64,000 nt of DNA from Candidatus Zhuqueibacterota bacterium. Its GTDB lineage: Bacteria; Zhuqueibacterota; Zhuqueibacteria; Zhuqueibacterales; Zhuqueibacteraceae. Positions 52,243 to 60,612 of this stretch are shown here, in pieces (within the stretch, counting starts at the first letter, position 1; every line of letters starts with the position of its first letter). Position numbers and translations under genes: made by a program. Location: positions 27,841-91,840 of the forward strand of contig JAKEEU010000426.1 in the NCBI GenBank assembly GCA_022616415.1. Reading direction: 5' to 3'. Below the pieces are notes generated by a model that was not told where the DNA came from, ran no database searches, and saw only the letters and a program-made list of their open reading frames with translations.

Positions 52243-53544
52243 CTAAAGAAAATTTTCTCCTTCAATCACTTTGACGGTTTGATCGGCAGCGAGGTTTTGC
52301 AAAGTCTGGCGAAGACCGCTGGGCCAAATGATTTCCAGGGTATCCACTTTGGCGGCGTTGCCCAAACCGAAGTGTTCGATCAGGCTATTTTGCGAGCAAT
52401 AGGAAGCCTGGGCGCCGATTTGGCGAATTTGCGCCGACTCGCCGGCGACTAAACGCAATCTTGCGCCGATGGCCTGGCGATTGCTCTGGCGGCCTTCGAG
52501 CTGAGCTTTGAGCCAATGATTTTGATTGCCGCCATCATTTCGCAACAACATGCCGGGGCCGCAATTTTCAACAACAAAAACGTCGACATCGCCGTCATTG
52601 TCATAATCACCGAACGCCGCACCGCGACCAACATATTTGCGTTGAAAAATCTCACCACTGACAACGCCGACTTCATAGAAACCGTCTTTCGCGCCGCGAT
52701 TCCAGAAAAGCTGATAGGACATCGGTTCCAGAAGCCACGGTTTTTCTTTTTGCTGAAACGTGCTGCCATTCACCACGAACAAATCCAATTTGCCGTCATT
52801 GTCGTAATCGCAGAAAGCCGTCCCCCAACCGATGAAATCCAGCGCGATTTGCCCAAGTCCGAAACGGTCGGCTTCATCCATAAAGCGCAGCGCGTTGGAG
52901 GCCGTTTTCATTTCATGAAGCTGGGAACGCAGGTTGCTGTAAAGCGCATTCTCTTGCGCTATCCAATGCGTGATGAAAATATCCATGTCCTGATCGCCTT
53001 CCCAATCACCGACGCCCAATCCCATCGCGCCGCGATAATCCGCCACCCACGCGGCGTGGCTGATGTCCTCGAATTTTTCGTTTCCCAGATTGCGAAACAT
53101 CACGTTGTCGGAAACATCATTGGCCACGTACAAATCCGGCCAGCCGTCTTCGTCAAAATCGCACCACGCGGCGGAGAGGCTGCGGCCCTGCAAATTGGCG
53201 ACGCCGGCTTTTTCCGCCATCTCCGTGAATCCCGCTTCGGCGTGACCGTTGTTGCGATAAAGCAGATTGCGCTCCGGCTCGAACGCAGAAGGATTAAGGC
53301 TGGTCGGCACTTCGACGTCATATTGCAGAGTGACTTGCTGTTCCTCCTGATAGGCATACTTCACATAGCCACAAACATAAAGGTCAAGAAAACCATCGCG
53401 ATTGAAATCCGCCCACGCGGCGCTTTCCCAGAAACCTTTCAGTCCGCCAAGTCGTGTTTTTTTGGTTTTGTCGGTAAATGTGCCGTTGCCATTATTTTGG
53501 TAGAATACATTTTCACCATAGCAGGAAACAAAAAGATCGACCAC
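52243..53544 (-). CDS. CRTAC1-family protein, N-terminally truncated (copy 5)
   Basis: The frame begins at a GTG inside an FG-GAP repeat (VVDLFVSCYGENVFYQNNGN) and gives 433 aa: loops DFNRDGFLD, DFDEDGWPD, DWEGDQDMD, DYDNDGKLD, DYDNDGDVD and ASPIC/UnbV (IGAQASYCSQNSLIEHFGLG). No signal peptide or first blade is present. Upstream the frame stays open, without ATG, to a TAA at about 53686, right at the edge of the inverted repeat 53690-53749, so the 5' part was probably cut off there. It lacks the paired cysteines of copies 1-3 and has an insertion after the second blade. Whether it is expressed is doubtful. Confidence 0.75.
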   Translation of the reverse strand: MVDLFVSCYGENVFYQNNGNGTFTDKTKKTRLGGLKGFWESAAWADFNRDGFLDLYVCGYVKYAYQEEQQVTLQYDVEVPTSLNPSAFEPERNLLYRNNGHAEAGFTEMAEKAGVANLQGRSLSAAWCDFDEDGWPDLYVANDVSDNVMFRNLGNEKFEDISHAAWVADYRGAMGLGVGDWEGDQDMDIFITHWIAQENALYSNLRSQLHEMKTASNALRFMDEADRFGLGQIALDFIGWGTAFCDYDNDGKLDLFVVNGSTFQQKEKPWLLEPMSYQLFWNRGAKDGFYEVGVVSGEIFQRKYVGRGAAFGDYDNDGDVDVFVVENCGPGMLLRNDGGNQNHWLKAQLEGRQSNRQAIGARLRLVAGESAQIRQIGAQASYCSQNSLIEHFGLGNAAKVDTLEIIWPSGLRQTLQNLAADQTVKVIEGENFL

Positions 53545-53689
53545 TCGCGCGCTTTGGAGATTTGATTCACCGAGTTTAATTGGTTCTTCATACCTTCCTC
53601 CGAAGTGGTTAAGGTAATTTGACTTTTCAAAGCCAAGGCAAATTTTTGTTTGCCCGGCAATTCGTCTGAAGAACCTCCGCGTCAGTTAA

Positions 53690-53749
53690 GGGGGTGAGAT
53701 AAAATTGCTTACCCATAAAAGCTGTTGCCAATTATTAAATCTCACCCCC
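53690..53749. repeat. 60-bp element with 11-bp perfect terminal inverted repeats
   Basis: GGGGGTGAGAT at 53690-53700 and ATCTCACCCCC at 53739-53749, flanked by TTAA and TAA. It supplies the TAG of the CRTAC1 gene upstream and marks the 5' edge of the truncated copy. It may be a tiny MITE-like element or a terminator. Confidence 0.65.
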
Positions 53750-55509
53750 TAAATTGAAGGAATTTCCTTAATCACATGCGTTTTGCCGGCGCGAGTAACG
53801 CCAAGCTTGTGCACGCTCCCGCTCGTGGGCCAACGGATGGCGAGGCTGTCGGCTTGTGGGTGCGAGCCCAATCCAAAGATGAGTGGGTTGATCTCCGACT
53901 GCGACAAATACGACGAGCCGGTTCGCACCATTTTTCGCTGCACGAGATCACCTGCCCACACCGTTACGGTTGCGCCCACCGCGTCGAGATTGGGGGAATT
54001 CCCTTGCAGGCGAATTTTTATCCAATTGGCAGAGTTGCACTCGTTGCGCAAGAGCTTTGGCGCGCCGCCGTTCACGGTGATCAGCAAATCAGAATCGCCG
54101 TCGTCGTCAAAGTCGGCCGTCGCGACGCCGCGGCCGACGATCGGCGCGGCGAAAGCTTCCCCCGCTTGATCGCTGACCTCGACAAATTGCCCGCGCCCAT
54201 TGTTGCGAAAGAGTTGCGGCTTCTGCGCGAAAGTGATGTCTTGTTGCACGGCGTTGATTTCCGGCTCGATGTGGCCGTTGGCGATGGTCAGATCCGTGCA
54301 GCCGTCGAGATCGAAATCGGCAAACAACAGGCCGAAGGTCAACATCAGAAGCGTCGGCTTGCTGAGGCGGGAAGCGCCGGCGAGATCTTGAAACAGCTCG
54401 TTACTAAGTTGGGTGTAAAGCGAGACCGGTTCGCGCGCAAAGTTGCCGATGGCGATTGCCAGACTGCCGTTGTTGGCAAGATCCGCCACATCGATGCCCA
54501 TGCCGGCGCGGGCCCGGCCTACTTCATCGTAAGCGACGCCGGCTTGCAGCGCCACATTGGTGAAGGTGCCATCGCCGTCGTTGATATAAAGAAAATTCGG
54601 TTGCGTATCATTCGAGACGGCGAGATCCGGCCAGCCATCGTCGTTGAAATCAGCGACTGCCACGCCCAGCGATTTTCCATCCGGATTCATTACGCCGGCT
54701 GATTCGGTGACGTCTTTAAACCGCTTGCCATCCACATTGCGATACAGCCGGCAGGTTTCGCCCTGATATTGTTCGGGCGTGGCATACGATTTGGTTTTGC
54801 CGTCGAGGGTGGTAAATAAATCCGTCTCGGGAGTCCACTTCACATAATTGCAAACAAAGAGATCGAGGCGTCCATCGCGGTCGACATCAACCCACGCGGC
54901 GCTCGTGGACCACGCCGGTGGCTCCCCCCTGCGATTGCTATTTCCAGTTACACCTGCCTCTTTGGTCACTTCGGTAAATCTGCCGCCGTCATGGCGCAGA
55001 AGTTTGTTCTCGCCGACAGCAGTCAAATAAATATCCTGATCGCCATCACTGTCGTAATCGCCGAACGCGCAGCCCATGCCGTAAATCGTGAAATCGAGGC
55101 CGGCTGCCGAGGGCACGTCATGGAATCGGCCGCTGCCGAGATTGCGATACAAATGAGAGGTCGGCGGTGCGTCCCCTTTTTCGTGGCCTGCCCAATTTGA
55201 GCCATTTACCAAAAAAATATCCGGCCGGCCATCGTTGTCATAATCAAGGAATCCGCCGCCGCTGCCCATGGTTTCCGGCATCCATTTCCTGCCGAAGGCG
55301 CCGGTCTCATGCGTGAAATGAATGCCGGCGGCGGCGGTGATATCGGTAAACCGGATCGCGGCTGGTCCGGAAGTCGTGTCCGAAATGACGTAGCTGGGTT
55401 TGGCGTAAGCCGGCTGCGCGGATTCAACGGCAGGTTTTTTCTTGCTGCAGGATGACAAAAAACATGCGATCACAGCGAAAAGTAGAAGACGCTTGCTCAG
55501 TTCTGCCAT
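53749..55509 (-). CDS. CRTAC1-family FG-GAP / ASPIC-UnbV lipoprotein (copy 6)
   Basis: A 586-aa lipoprotein (FAVIACFLSSCSKKK, Cys21). Propeller loops: DYDNDGRPD, DYDSDGDQD, DVDRDGRLD, DFNDDGWPD, DFDLDGCTD, DFDDDGDSD. ASPIC/UnbV: RTGSSYLSQSEINPLIFGLG. The disulfide pair of copies 1-3 is missing here (LFTTLDGKTKSYATPEQYQG), while another Cys occurs close by. The ATG overlaps the stop of the 25-aa ORF (TAATG). It follows the pentahaem cytochrome, so it may dock at that complex. Confidence 0.93.
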   Translation of the reverse strand: MAELSKRLLLFAVIACFLSSCSKKKPAVESAQPAYAKPSYVISDTTSGPAAIRFTDITAAAGIHFTHETGAFGRKWMPETMGSGGGFLDYDNDGRPDIFLVNGSNWAGHEKGDAPPTSHLYRNLGSGRFHDVPSAAGLDFTIYGMGCAFGDYDSDGDQDIYLTAVGENKLLRHDGGRFTEVTKEAGVTGNSNRRGEPPAWSTSAAWVDVDRDGRLDLFVCNYVKWTPETDLFTTLDGKTKSYATPEQYQGETCRLYRNVDGKRFKDVTESAGVMNPDGKSLGVAVADFNDDGWPDLAVSNDTQPNFLYINDGDGTFTNVALQAGVAYDEVGRARAGMGIDVADLANNGSLAIAIGNFAREPVSLYTQLSNELFQDLAGASRLSKPTLLMLTFGLLFADFDLDGCTDLTIANGHIEPEINAVQQDITFAQKPQLFRNNGRGQFVEVSDQAGEAFAAPIVGRGVATADFDDDGDSDLLITVNGGAPKLLRNECNSANWIKIRLQGNSPNLDAVGATVTVWAGDLVQRKMVRTGSSYLSQSEINPLIFGLGSHPQADSLAIRWPTSGSVHKLGVTRAGKTHVIKEIPSI

Positions 55510-55586
55510 TACTTTTTTCCGTTTAAAAGTTGCTCAAGCTCGCGCCAATCGTTGTTTACATTGAAAATTGCCAAAAACAAGCTCAT
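55509..55586 (-). CDS. 25-residue ORF coupled to both neighbours
   Basis: ATG 55586 overlaps the stop of the cytochrome gene (ATGA), and its TAA overlaps the ATG of the CRTAC1 gene (TAATG). The peptide starts MSLFLAIF and ends WRELEQLLNGKK, a short hydrophobic head and an amphipathic tail. It is too short for family assignment. Either it is a real microprotein that keeps ribosomes on the message, or the last trace of a deleted gene. Confidence 0.5.
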   Translation of the reverse strand: MSLFLAIFNVNNDWRELEQLLNGKK

Positions 55587-58500
55587 TTCATCGCCACCTC
55601 GCTTCCCGCCGGCTTTGACGGCATGTTTTTAAAAACCAACTTATGGGTGCGAATCGGCTGCGTCATCAAATTAGCGCCAGGATTTTTCAAACGAAAAGCG
55701 CGAGTGATTTCCTGGGCTGATTCATCGATTTGATAAAGCTCGTAAGCGGCAGCGGCCACTTCGGCTTCCTGCTGGCGTCCCAACGCGCGATAGCATAGCA
55801 TCTGATGATAGTACGCAATTCGATCTTCGGGATCGATCTTCAAGACTTGCGCGAATGTCTCCAACGCACGCTCATATTGCTGATCGAGATAATAGGTTCG
55901 CCCCAAATTCCGCCAGGTCGCACGATCTTCGGGGAACTGCTCGAGCACGCGTTGATACGCCAATATCGCTTCGGCATAGCGGCCATCTTCTTGCAGAACC
56001 AGACCCCACACCCATGCAACACGCGCATCACCTGAGGTTATCTTCTCACAGCGCCGGAGATAGTCGTAGGCTTTGTCGATGTTTCCATCGCGCACTGCGG
56101 TCTTGGCAAGATTCAACGGGCCTTCGATCGAATTGGGTTGCAACCTGGCGACTTGCGCAAAAGCGCGGGCCGCGCCGCGGGTGTCGCCTTCCAGCAGCAA
56201 GCCGATGCCATAATCGTTATAGCGCATCCACTCAGAGGGATTGTCCGTGACTTCGTGTAGAGGCGGGTTGGCACTGGCAGTTGCAGTTTGCAGTTTTACA
56301 CTATCGCCGGCGATTTCAGTGATGGGAAGATTCGGTGTTTGATCAAACTGCTTAAAACCAGCCGGATTTTCGGCAAAAGCAAACTCGGTATAATCACGAT
56401 CAAATTTGCGCCACAATAATCGCGCGCGCATGGTGAGCGTTTTTCCGGCCAGCTCGGGCGGCGCCACAAATTCATAGTGCGCGATATCCGCCGTGCCTGG
56501 GCCGATCACGTTGGCGAATACCGTTACGTGAATATCTTGCGCGTTGCGTTTGTGAATAGGGTTGCCGTGCTTGTCGAGAATGAGCGCTTTGTAAACATGT
56601 GCCATCGGATCGAGATGGCCGTCTTTGCCGACATCACCATTTATGGCGAGAACGTTGCCGGCCTCATCGCGCAAGCTGAACTCCAGCCAGCCCTCGTTGG
56701 AATCATTGGTGCCGCCGGGGAAAGTATGGCCGACGCCTTTATTGCGAACGACAACATCGACCGTTGCTTTTTCTCCGGCAAATAGCGCGGGCAAGGCGTG
56801 ATTGGCAGCCAGGACTGGTTCTTTCACCTTTTCGGTTTTCACGGCAAAAATATCGACGCGCAATTTTTCGTCGCGCAAAAAGGCCTCGATTTTTCTGAGG
56901 CTTTCTTGATCACCGCGAACAAAGGGCAAGCCGGTGTTGACGGCCAGGAACCGGTGCGATCTGACCAAACCGTTTTTGGCCGCGACATCACCGCGTGTGG
57001 CAGGCTCCGGCGGCATGTGGCAATCCTGGCACACGCGCTTCTGGGGCGGCAAATAAAAGGTGCGCGAGGCGTTGAGCGCCACGCCGCTGTCGTGCCAATT
57101 GTCATACTCATTTTGTCCGCGCAGCCAGCGGTAATTATTGACCGGCACGTTCAGAGCGACTTTGTGGCAGGTTCTACAAAACTCGCTGGTTCGGAAAAAC
57201 GGCTTCAACATCTGGCGCTTGTGAACCGTGGGCTTGGCTTTGACCGCCGCGTCGTGCAAATAAGCGCCGGCGCTGCCGGTTTTCGATGCCGCAAATAAAT
57301 AAGGATCTTCTTGCTCGTCGGCAATGTTGTAGTTGCCGTTGCCGGTTTGATTATGAATGTGATCGATGGCATGGCAGGCGAGGCAGGTGAGGCCGGCTTG
57401 CGCTTCCGCGGTGTTGCGATCGATCTCGGAATCCATTTTGCCGGCCAGCATGAGCGCGGGATCGTGACAGCCGCTGCACCATTTGCTCTTCACCATGCCG
57501 GCACGACCGGCAGTTTCGGGAAAAGACTGGACATGCTGCTCGACCCAAAAATTCGGCGCGATGGCATTCTGGCGCATGTCATTGATCGTCGCTTCATAAA
57601 AGGGATTATTGAATGACGAGAAGCGATGCGCCGAAGCCTCCCATTGCGCCACAATATCTTGATGGCAGCGATTGCAAGTTTCCGCGCCGATGGGCGTGTC
57701 TTTCACGAAGCCGTATTTGTCGAGATCTTTCTTGAGTTTTTCCGGCAATCCCAAATCACCGCGCGTGATGATGCGCGAGGGGAGATAGCCGCCGGAACTT
57801 GTAGTAGCCGCAGAAGGAAAGAAAGGGCTGCCGGGCGGAACGAATCCGGTGGGGATGAAGACTGGTTGTCCCGCCGAAGCGGGATCTCCGCTGCGCTTCG
57901 ACTGGATGCTGGTTGCTGGTTGCTGGTTGCCGGTTGCTGGGAAAAATTTTTCGAGGTTGCGATGTTTGGCGCCCGGACCTTGATGCAGGCCTTTTTCCAA
58001 AGCCGCTTGCGCCTCTTGGGTTCGCACGATGCCACGATGGGTGAAGCCGTGCGCTATCGCCAGGGTCACTACGATTGCTGCGACAACAATAAGGAATCGA
58101 CGCAGTGTAACTCGCTGGGGTTGAACATAACTCACGAAGCGATGCGCGAAATATCCCAGCGGAATAAGCGCCGCGCAAATTACATGCGCCCACCACGCCC
58201 ATTTATTGTTCCGGCTGGCAGCCGCGGTGAGAATGAACAAACCGGTCACGGCCAAAACGAGAGCGACGGCCACGAAACTAATTCCGGAAATGACGCTGGA
58301 CTTGTGATGGCGTCTCCAAACTTTCGGCAGATGGGCCACAAAAAAAATCAGCATGAGTGTTGCCAGCAGCAAGCCGACGCCGGTATGGGTCAACACCATT
58401 GCTTGAAACAACTGTGGCAAAGAGATTTCATTGGCGGCAAAGAAACGCCAGCCGAGGGCGTCAGCCAGCCGGTTGAGTAAAAGATAGGACGTGTTGGCCA

Positions 58501-58606
58501 GCATGAACGCAGCCAGCGCCAAGGCGACGATCAACAGTCCTTTTAATTGCGCCGGCAGCAACGAAGGCAGGTTGCGCTTGGGGCTAAAGCTCGAATTGTC
58601 TCTCAT
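55583..58606 (-). CDS. Membrane-bound pentahaem cytochrome c with C-terminal TPRs
   Basis: A 1007-aa protein. Four to five hydrophobic helices lie in residues 20-195 (GLLIVALALAAFMLANTSYL, VLTHTGVGLLLATLMLIFFV, WWAHVICAALIPLGYFAHRF), perhaps with haem- or quinone-related His. Five CxxCH motifs follow at residues 311 (CNRCH), 377 (CSGCH), 408 (CLACH), 477 (CRTCH) and 526 (CQDCH), in the style of cytochrome c554 proteins. A beta domain (about 620-790) and TPRs (about 800-975: GPLNLAKTAVRDGNIDKAYD, TWRNLGRTYYLDQQYERALE) complete it. It should pass electrons in the periplasm. Residues about 223-249 are coded by an inserted repeat. The GMC dehydrogenase gene is just upstream. Confidence 0.9.
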   Translation of the reverse strand: MRDNSSFSPKRNLPSLLPAQLKGLLIVALALAAFMLANTSYLLLNRLADALGWRFFAANEISLPQLFQAMVLTHTGVGLLLATLMLIFFVAHLPKVWRRHHKSSVISGISFVAVALVLAVTGLFILTAAASRNNKWAWWAHVICAALIPLGYFAHRFVSYVQPQRVTLRRFLIVVAAIVVTLAIAHGFTHRGIVRTQEAQAALEKGLHQGPGAKHRNLEKFFPATGNQQPATSIQSKRSGDPASAGQPVFIPTGFVPPGSPFFPSAATTSSGGYLPSRIITRGDLGLPEKLKKDLDKYGFVKDTPIGAETCNRCHQDIVAQWEASAHRFSSFNNPFYEATINDMRQNAIAPNFWVEQHVQSFPETAGRAGMVKSKWCSGCHDPALMLAGKMDSEIDRNTAEAQAGLTCLACHAIDHIHNQTGNGNYNIADEQEDPYLFAASKTGSAGAYLHDAAVKAKPTVHKRQMLKPFFRTSEFCRTCHKVALNVPVNNYRWLRGQNEYDNWHDSGVALNASRTFYLPPQKRVCQDCHMPPEPATRGDVAAKNGLVRSHRFLAVNTGLPFVRGDQESLRKIEAFLRDEKLRVDIFAVKTEKVKEPVLAANHALPALFAGEKATVDVVVRNKGVGHTFPGGTNDSNEGWLEFSLRDEAGNVLAINGDVGKDGHLDPMAHVYKALILDKHGNPIHKRNAQDIHVTVFANVIGPGTADIAHYEFVAPPELAGKTLTMRARLLWRKFDRDYTEFAFAENPAGFKQFDQTPNLPITEIAGDSVKLQTATASANPPLHEVTDNPSEWMRYNDYGIGLLLEGDTRGAARAFAQVARLQPNSIEGPLNLAKTAVRDGNIDKAYDYLRRCEKITSGDARVAWVWGLVLQEDGRYAEAILAYQRVLEQFPEDRATWRNLGRTYYLDQQYERALETFAQVLKIDPEDRIAYYHQMLCYRALGRQQEAEVAAAAYELYQIDESAQEITRAFRLKNPGANLMTQPIRTHKLVFKNMPSKPAGSEVAMK
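57861..57941. repeat. Extragenic-type repeat inserted in frame in the cytochrome gene
   Basis: A CCCGCCGAAGCGGGA palindrome and four to five tandem CTGGTTG units (57909-57941). It codes for a polar linker (ATGNQQPATS) between the membrane part and the haem domain and keeps the frame. Confidence 0.7.
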
Positions 58607-58746
58607 TTTGTTACCTCCGCGTGTAATTCACCAGGCTCCGCCCGTAGGAGCCTAAGTTTTCAGCCTGTCTGAAAAACTGACATAGATCATTATACAATGA
58701 AAAGCGCTAAAATCAAGCATTTTCTTCCACTAGCAGGCGCTCAATC

Positions 58747-60456
58747 TTACACCCTGCCACGCTTCATTTCTTTCACGGCATAATCGCATGCTCGCGCTGT
58801 GAGCGCCATGTAAGTGATCGACGGATTCTGGCAGGCGGAAGAAGCCATGGCCGATCCGTCCGTAACGAAGAGGTTGGGCACCTCGTGCGCCTGGCAATAG
58901 CCGTTGAGCACCGAGGTCTTGGGATCACGCCCTATGCGCGCCGTGCCCATCTCGTGAATGCACAGTCCGGGCGGACTGTTTTCGTTAAACGGGTTGATAT
59001 TTTTTGCGCCGCACGCTTCGAGCATCACCGCCGCCGACACCACCATGTCCTGGCGCATCTTTTGTTCGTTGTCGCTCCAAATGCAATGAATTTTGAGCAG
59101 AGGAATGCCCCACTCGTCTTTTAATTGCGGATCGAGTTCCGCATGGTTTTCATAGCGCGGCAAATGCTCGCCCCAGCCGCCAATCCACATCTGCCACGGG
59201 CCGGGCTGTCGCAGCGCACGCTTGAACTCGGCGCCGAAACCGAGCATCGAAGAGCCGCGGCGCCAGCCGAGTCGACTCGCGCCTGCTTGGCAGCCATAAC
59301 CGCGAAGGAAATCGGGATGTTTCGACTTTTCATCCACATTGCGGAAGCGTGCAATGTAGACGCCGTTCGGGCGATTGCCGGAATAGTATTTGTCTTCGAG
59401 GCCGGAAATCTCTCCGGACGCGCCAGCTAGATAAGGATGATCCATCAAGTAATGGCCGAGCGCGGCGCTCGAGTTGGCGAGACCATTGGGGAAGCGCGGC
59501 GTCTTGGTGTTCAACAGAATCTGGGTTGAGCCAAGGGTCGAGGCACACAAAAAAATGATTCGTCCATGGATTTCAAGAGCCTCTTTCGATTCCGCATCGA
59601 TGACCCGCACACCAATGGCGCGGTCCTTTTTTTCATCGTAAATGATACTGTGAACGATGCTGTTGCAACGAATCGTCAGGTTGCCTGTGGCTCTTGCCGT
59701 CGGCAGCGTCGAGCTCAAACTGCTGAAATAAGCGCCAACCGAGCAGCCGCGATGGCACGGGCCGCAATAATGGCACCGCTCGCGCCTCTGGTGCGGCTGC
59801 GTGAGCACGGCGACGCGACCGATGGTCATTTTGCGTCCCGGAAAAGCTTTTTCAATGCGTTCTTTGACGTAAAGCTCGGCGCAATTCATTTCCATCGGCG
59901 GCAGAAACTTGCCGTCCGGCAACTGCGGAATGCCCTCGGCCTGTCCGCTGATGCCGGCAAAGCTTTCCACGTAATCATACCACGGCGCAATGTCTTTGTA
60001 GCGAATCGGCCAGTCCACACCGAAGCCGTCGCGCGCGTTCGCCTCGAAATCCAAATCGCTCCAGCGATAGCACTGCCGTCCCCACGTCAGCGAGCGGCCG
60101 CCGAGATGATAGCCGCGAATCCAGCTAAACGGCTTGTCCGGATCATGCGAGTAAGGATGCTTTTTGTCGTTCACGAAAAAATGCTGCGTCGCTTCGCCAA
60201 ACGCATAGCACTGGCTCTGAATCGCATATTCCGCCTCGAAAAGCTTGCGATCGCCAAAGCCGCGAAAATGAAATTCGGCTGCCGACAAGTCTTCGGTGAT
60301 ATAATCTTTGCCATGCTCGACATGGCGCCCGCGCTCGAGCACGAGCGTCTTGAGCCCCTTCTGGGTCAATTCTTTTGCCGCCCAGCCGCCGGTAATTCCC
60401 GAACCGACCACAATGGCGTCATAGACTTTTTTCTTTTGTATATGGAAATTTTTCAT
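58747..60456 (-). CDS. GMC-family FAD-dependent sugar dehydrogenase
   Basis: A 569-aa flavoprotein. VYDAIVVGSGITGGWAAKEL is the FAD-binding motif (Gly18-Gly24). CIHEMGTARIGRDPKTSVLN and the ending ACQNPSITYMALTARACDYA carry the catalytic His and Asn of the GMC C-terminal domain. CHYCGPCHRGC at residues 228-238 holds four Cys, a likely iron-sulfur site as in bacterial FAD-glucose dehydrogenases. There is no signal peptide: the known relatives are carried out by a Tat small subunit, and that gene (60613) lies just upstream. It would oxidise a sugar, perhaps at C3, and hand electrons to a cytochrome c. Confidence 0.93.
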   Translation of the reverse strand: MKNFHIQKKKVYDAIVVGSGITGGWAAKELTQKGLKTLVLERGRHVEHGKDYITEDLSAAEFHFRGFGDRKLFEAEYAIQSQCYAFGEATQHFFVNDKKHPYSHDPDKPFSWIRGYHLGGRSLTWGRQCYRWSDLDFEANARDGFGVDWPIRYKDIAPWYDYVESFAGISGQAEGIPQLPDGKFLPPMEMNCAELYVKERIEKAFPGRKMTIGRVAVLTQPHQRRERCHYCGPCHRGCSVGAYFSSLSSTLPTARATGNLTIRCNSIVHSIIYDEKKDRAIGVRVIDAESKEALEIHGRIIFLCASTLGSTQILLNTKTPRFPNGLANSSAALGHYLMDHPYLAGASGEISGLEDKYYSGNRPNGVYIARFRNVDEKSKHPDFLRGYGCQAGASRLGWRRGSSMLGFGAEFKRALRQPGPWQMWIGGWGEHLPRYENHAELDPQLKDEWGIPLLKIHCIWSDNEQKMRQDMVVSAAVMLEACGAKNINPFNENSPPGLCIHEMGTARIGRDPKTSVLNGYCQAHEVPNLFVTDGSAMASSACQNPSITYMALTARACDYAVKEMKRGRV

Positions 60457-60612
60457 GGCATGTTACTCCGCGTTTTTGCTAAAGTAGTCTCGGCCCCTTG
60501 TGGGCCGCTGTCGAAGGTTAAGAGTGCCCCACAAGCCCCGCGTTTCAAGGTTTGATTTAAAAGAGTCGCGGGGCAAGGGGGCAAGATTACAATGAAATGG
60601 CCAATTAATTCC

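Noticed and set aside
57909..57941. Possible CRISPR or minisatellite from tandem CTGGTTG units
   Set aside because: The units are only seven bases long with no spacers; it is a short tandem repeat inside a gene.
60532..60577. GCCCCGCG / CGCGGGGC stem-loop upstream of the GMC gene
   Set aside because: The stem is only eight pairs with a 24-base loop and no T-tract, so it is weak as a terminator between subunit 3 and GMC.
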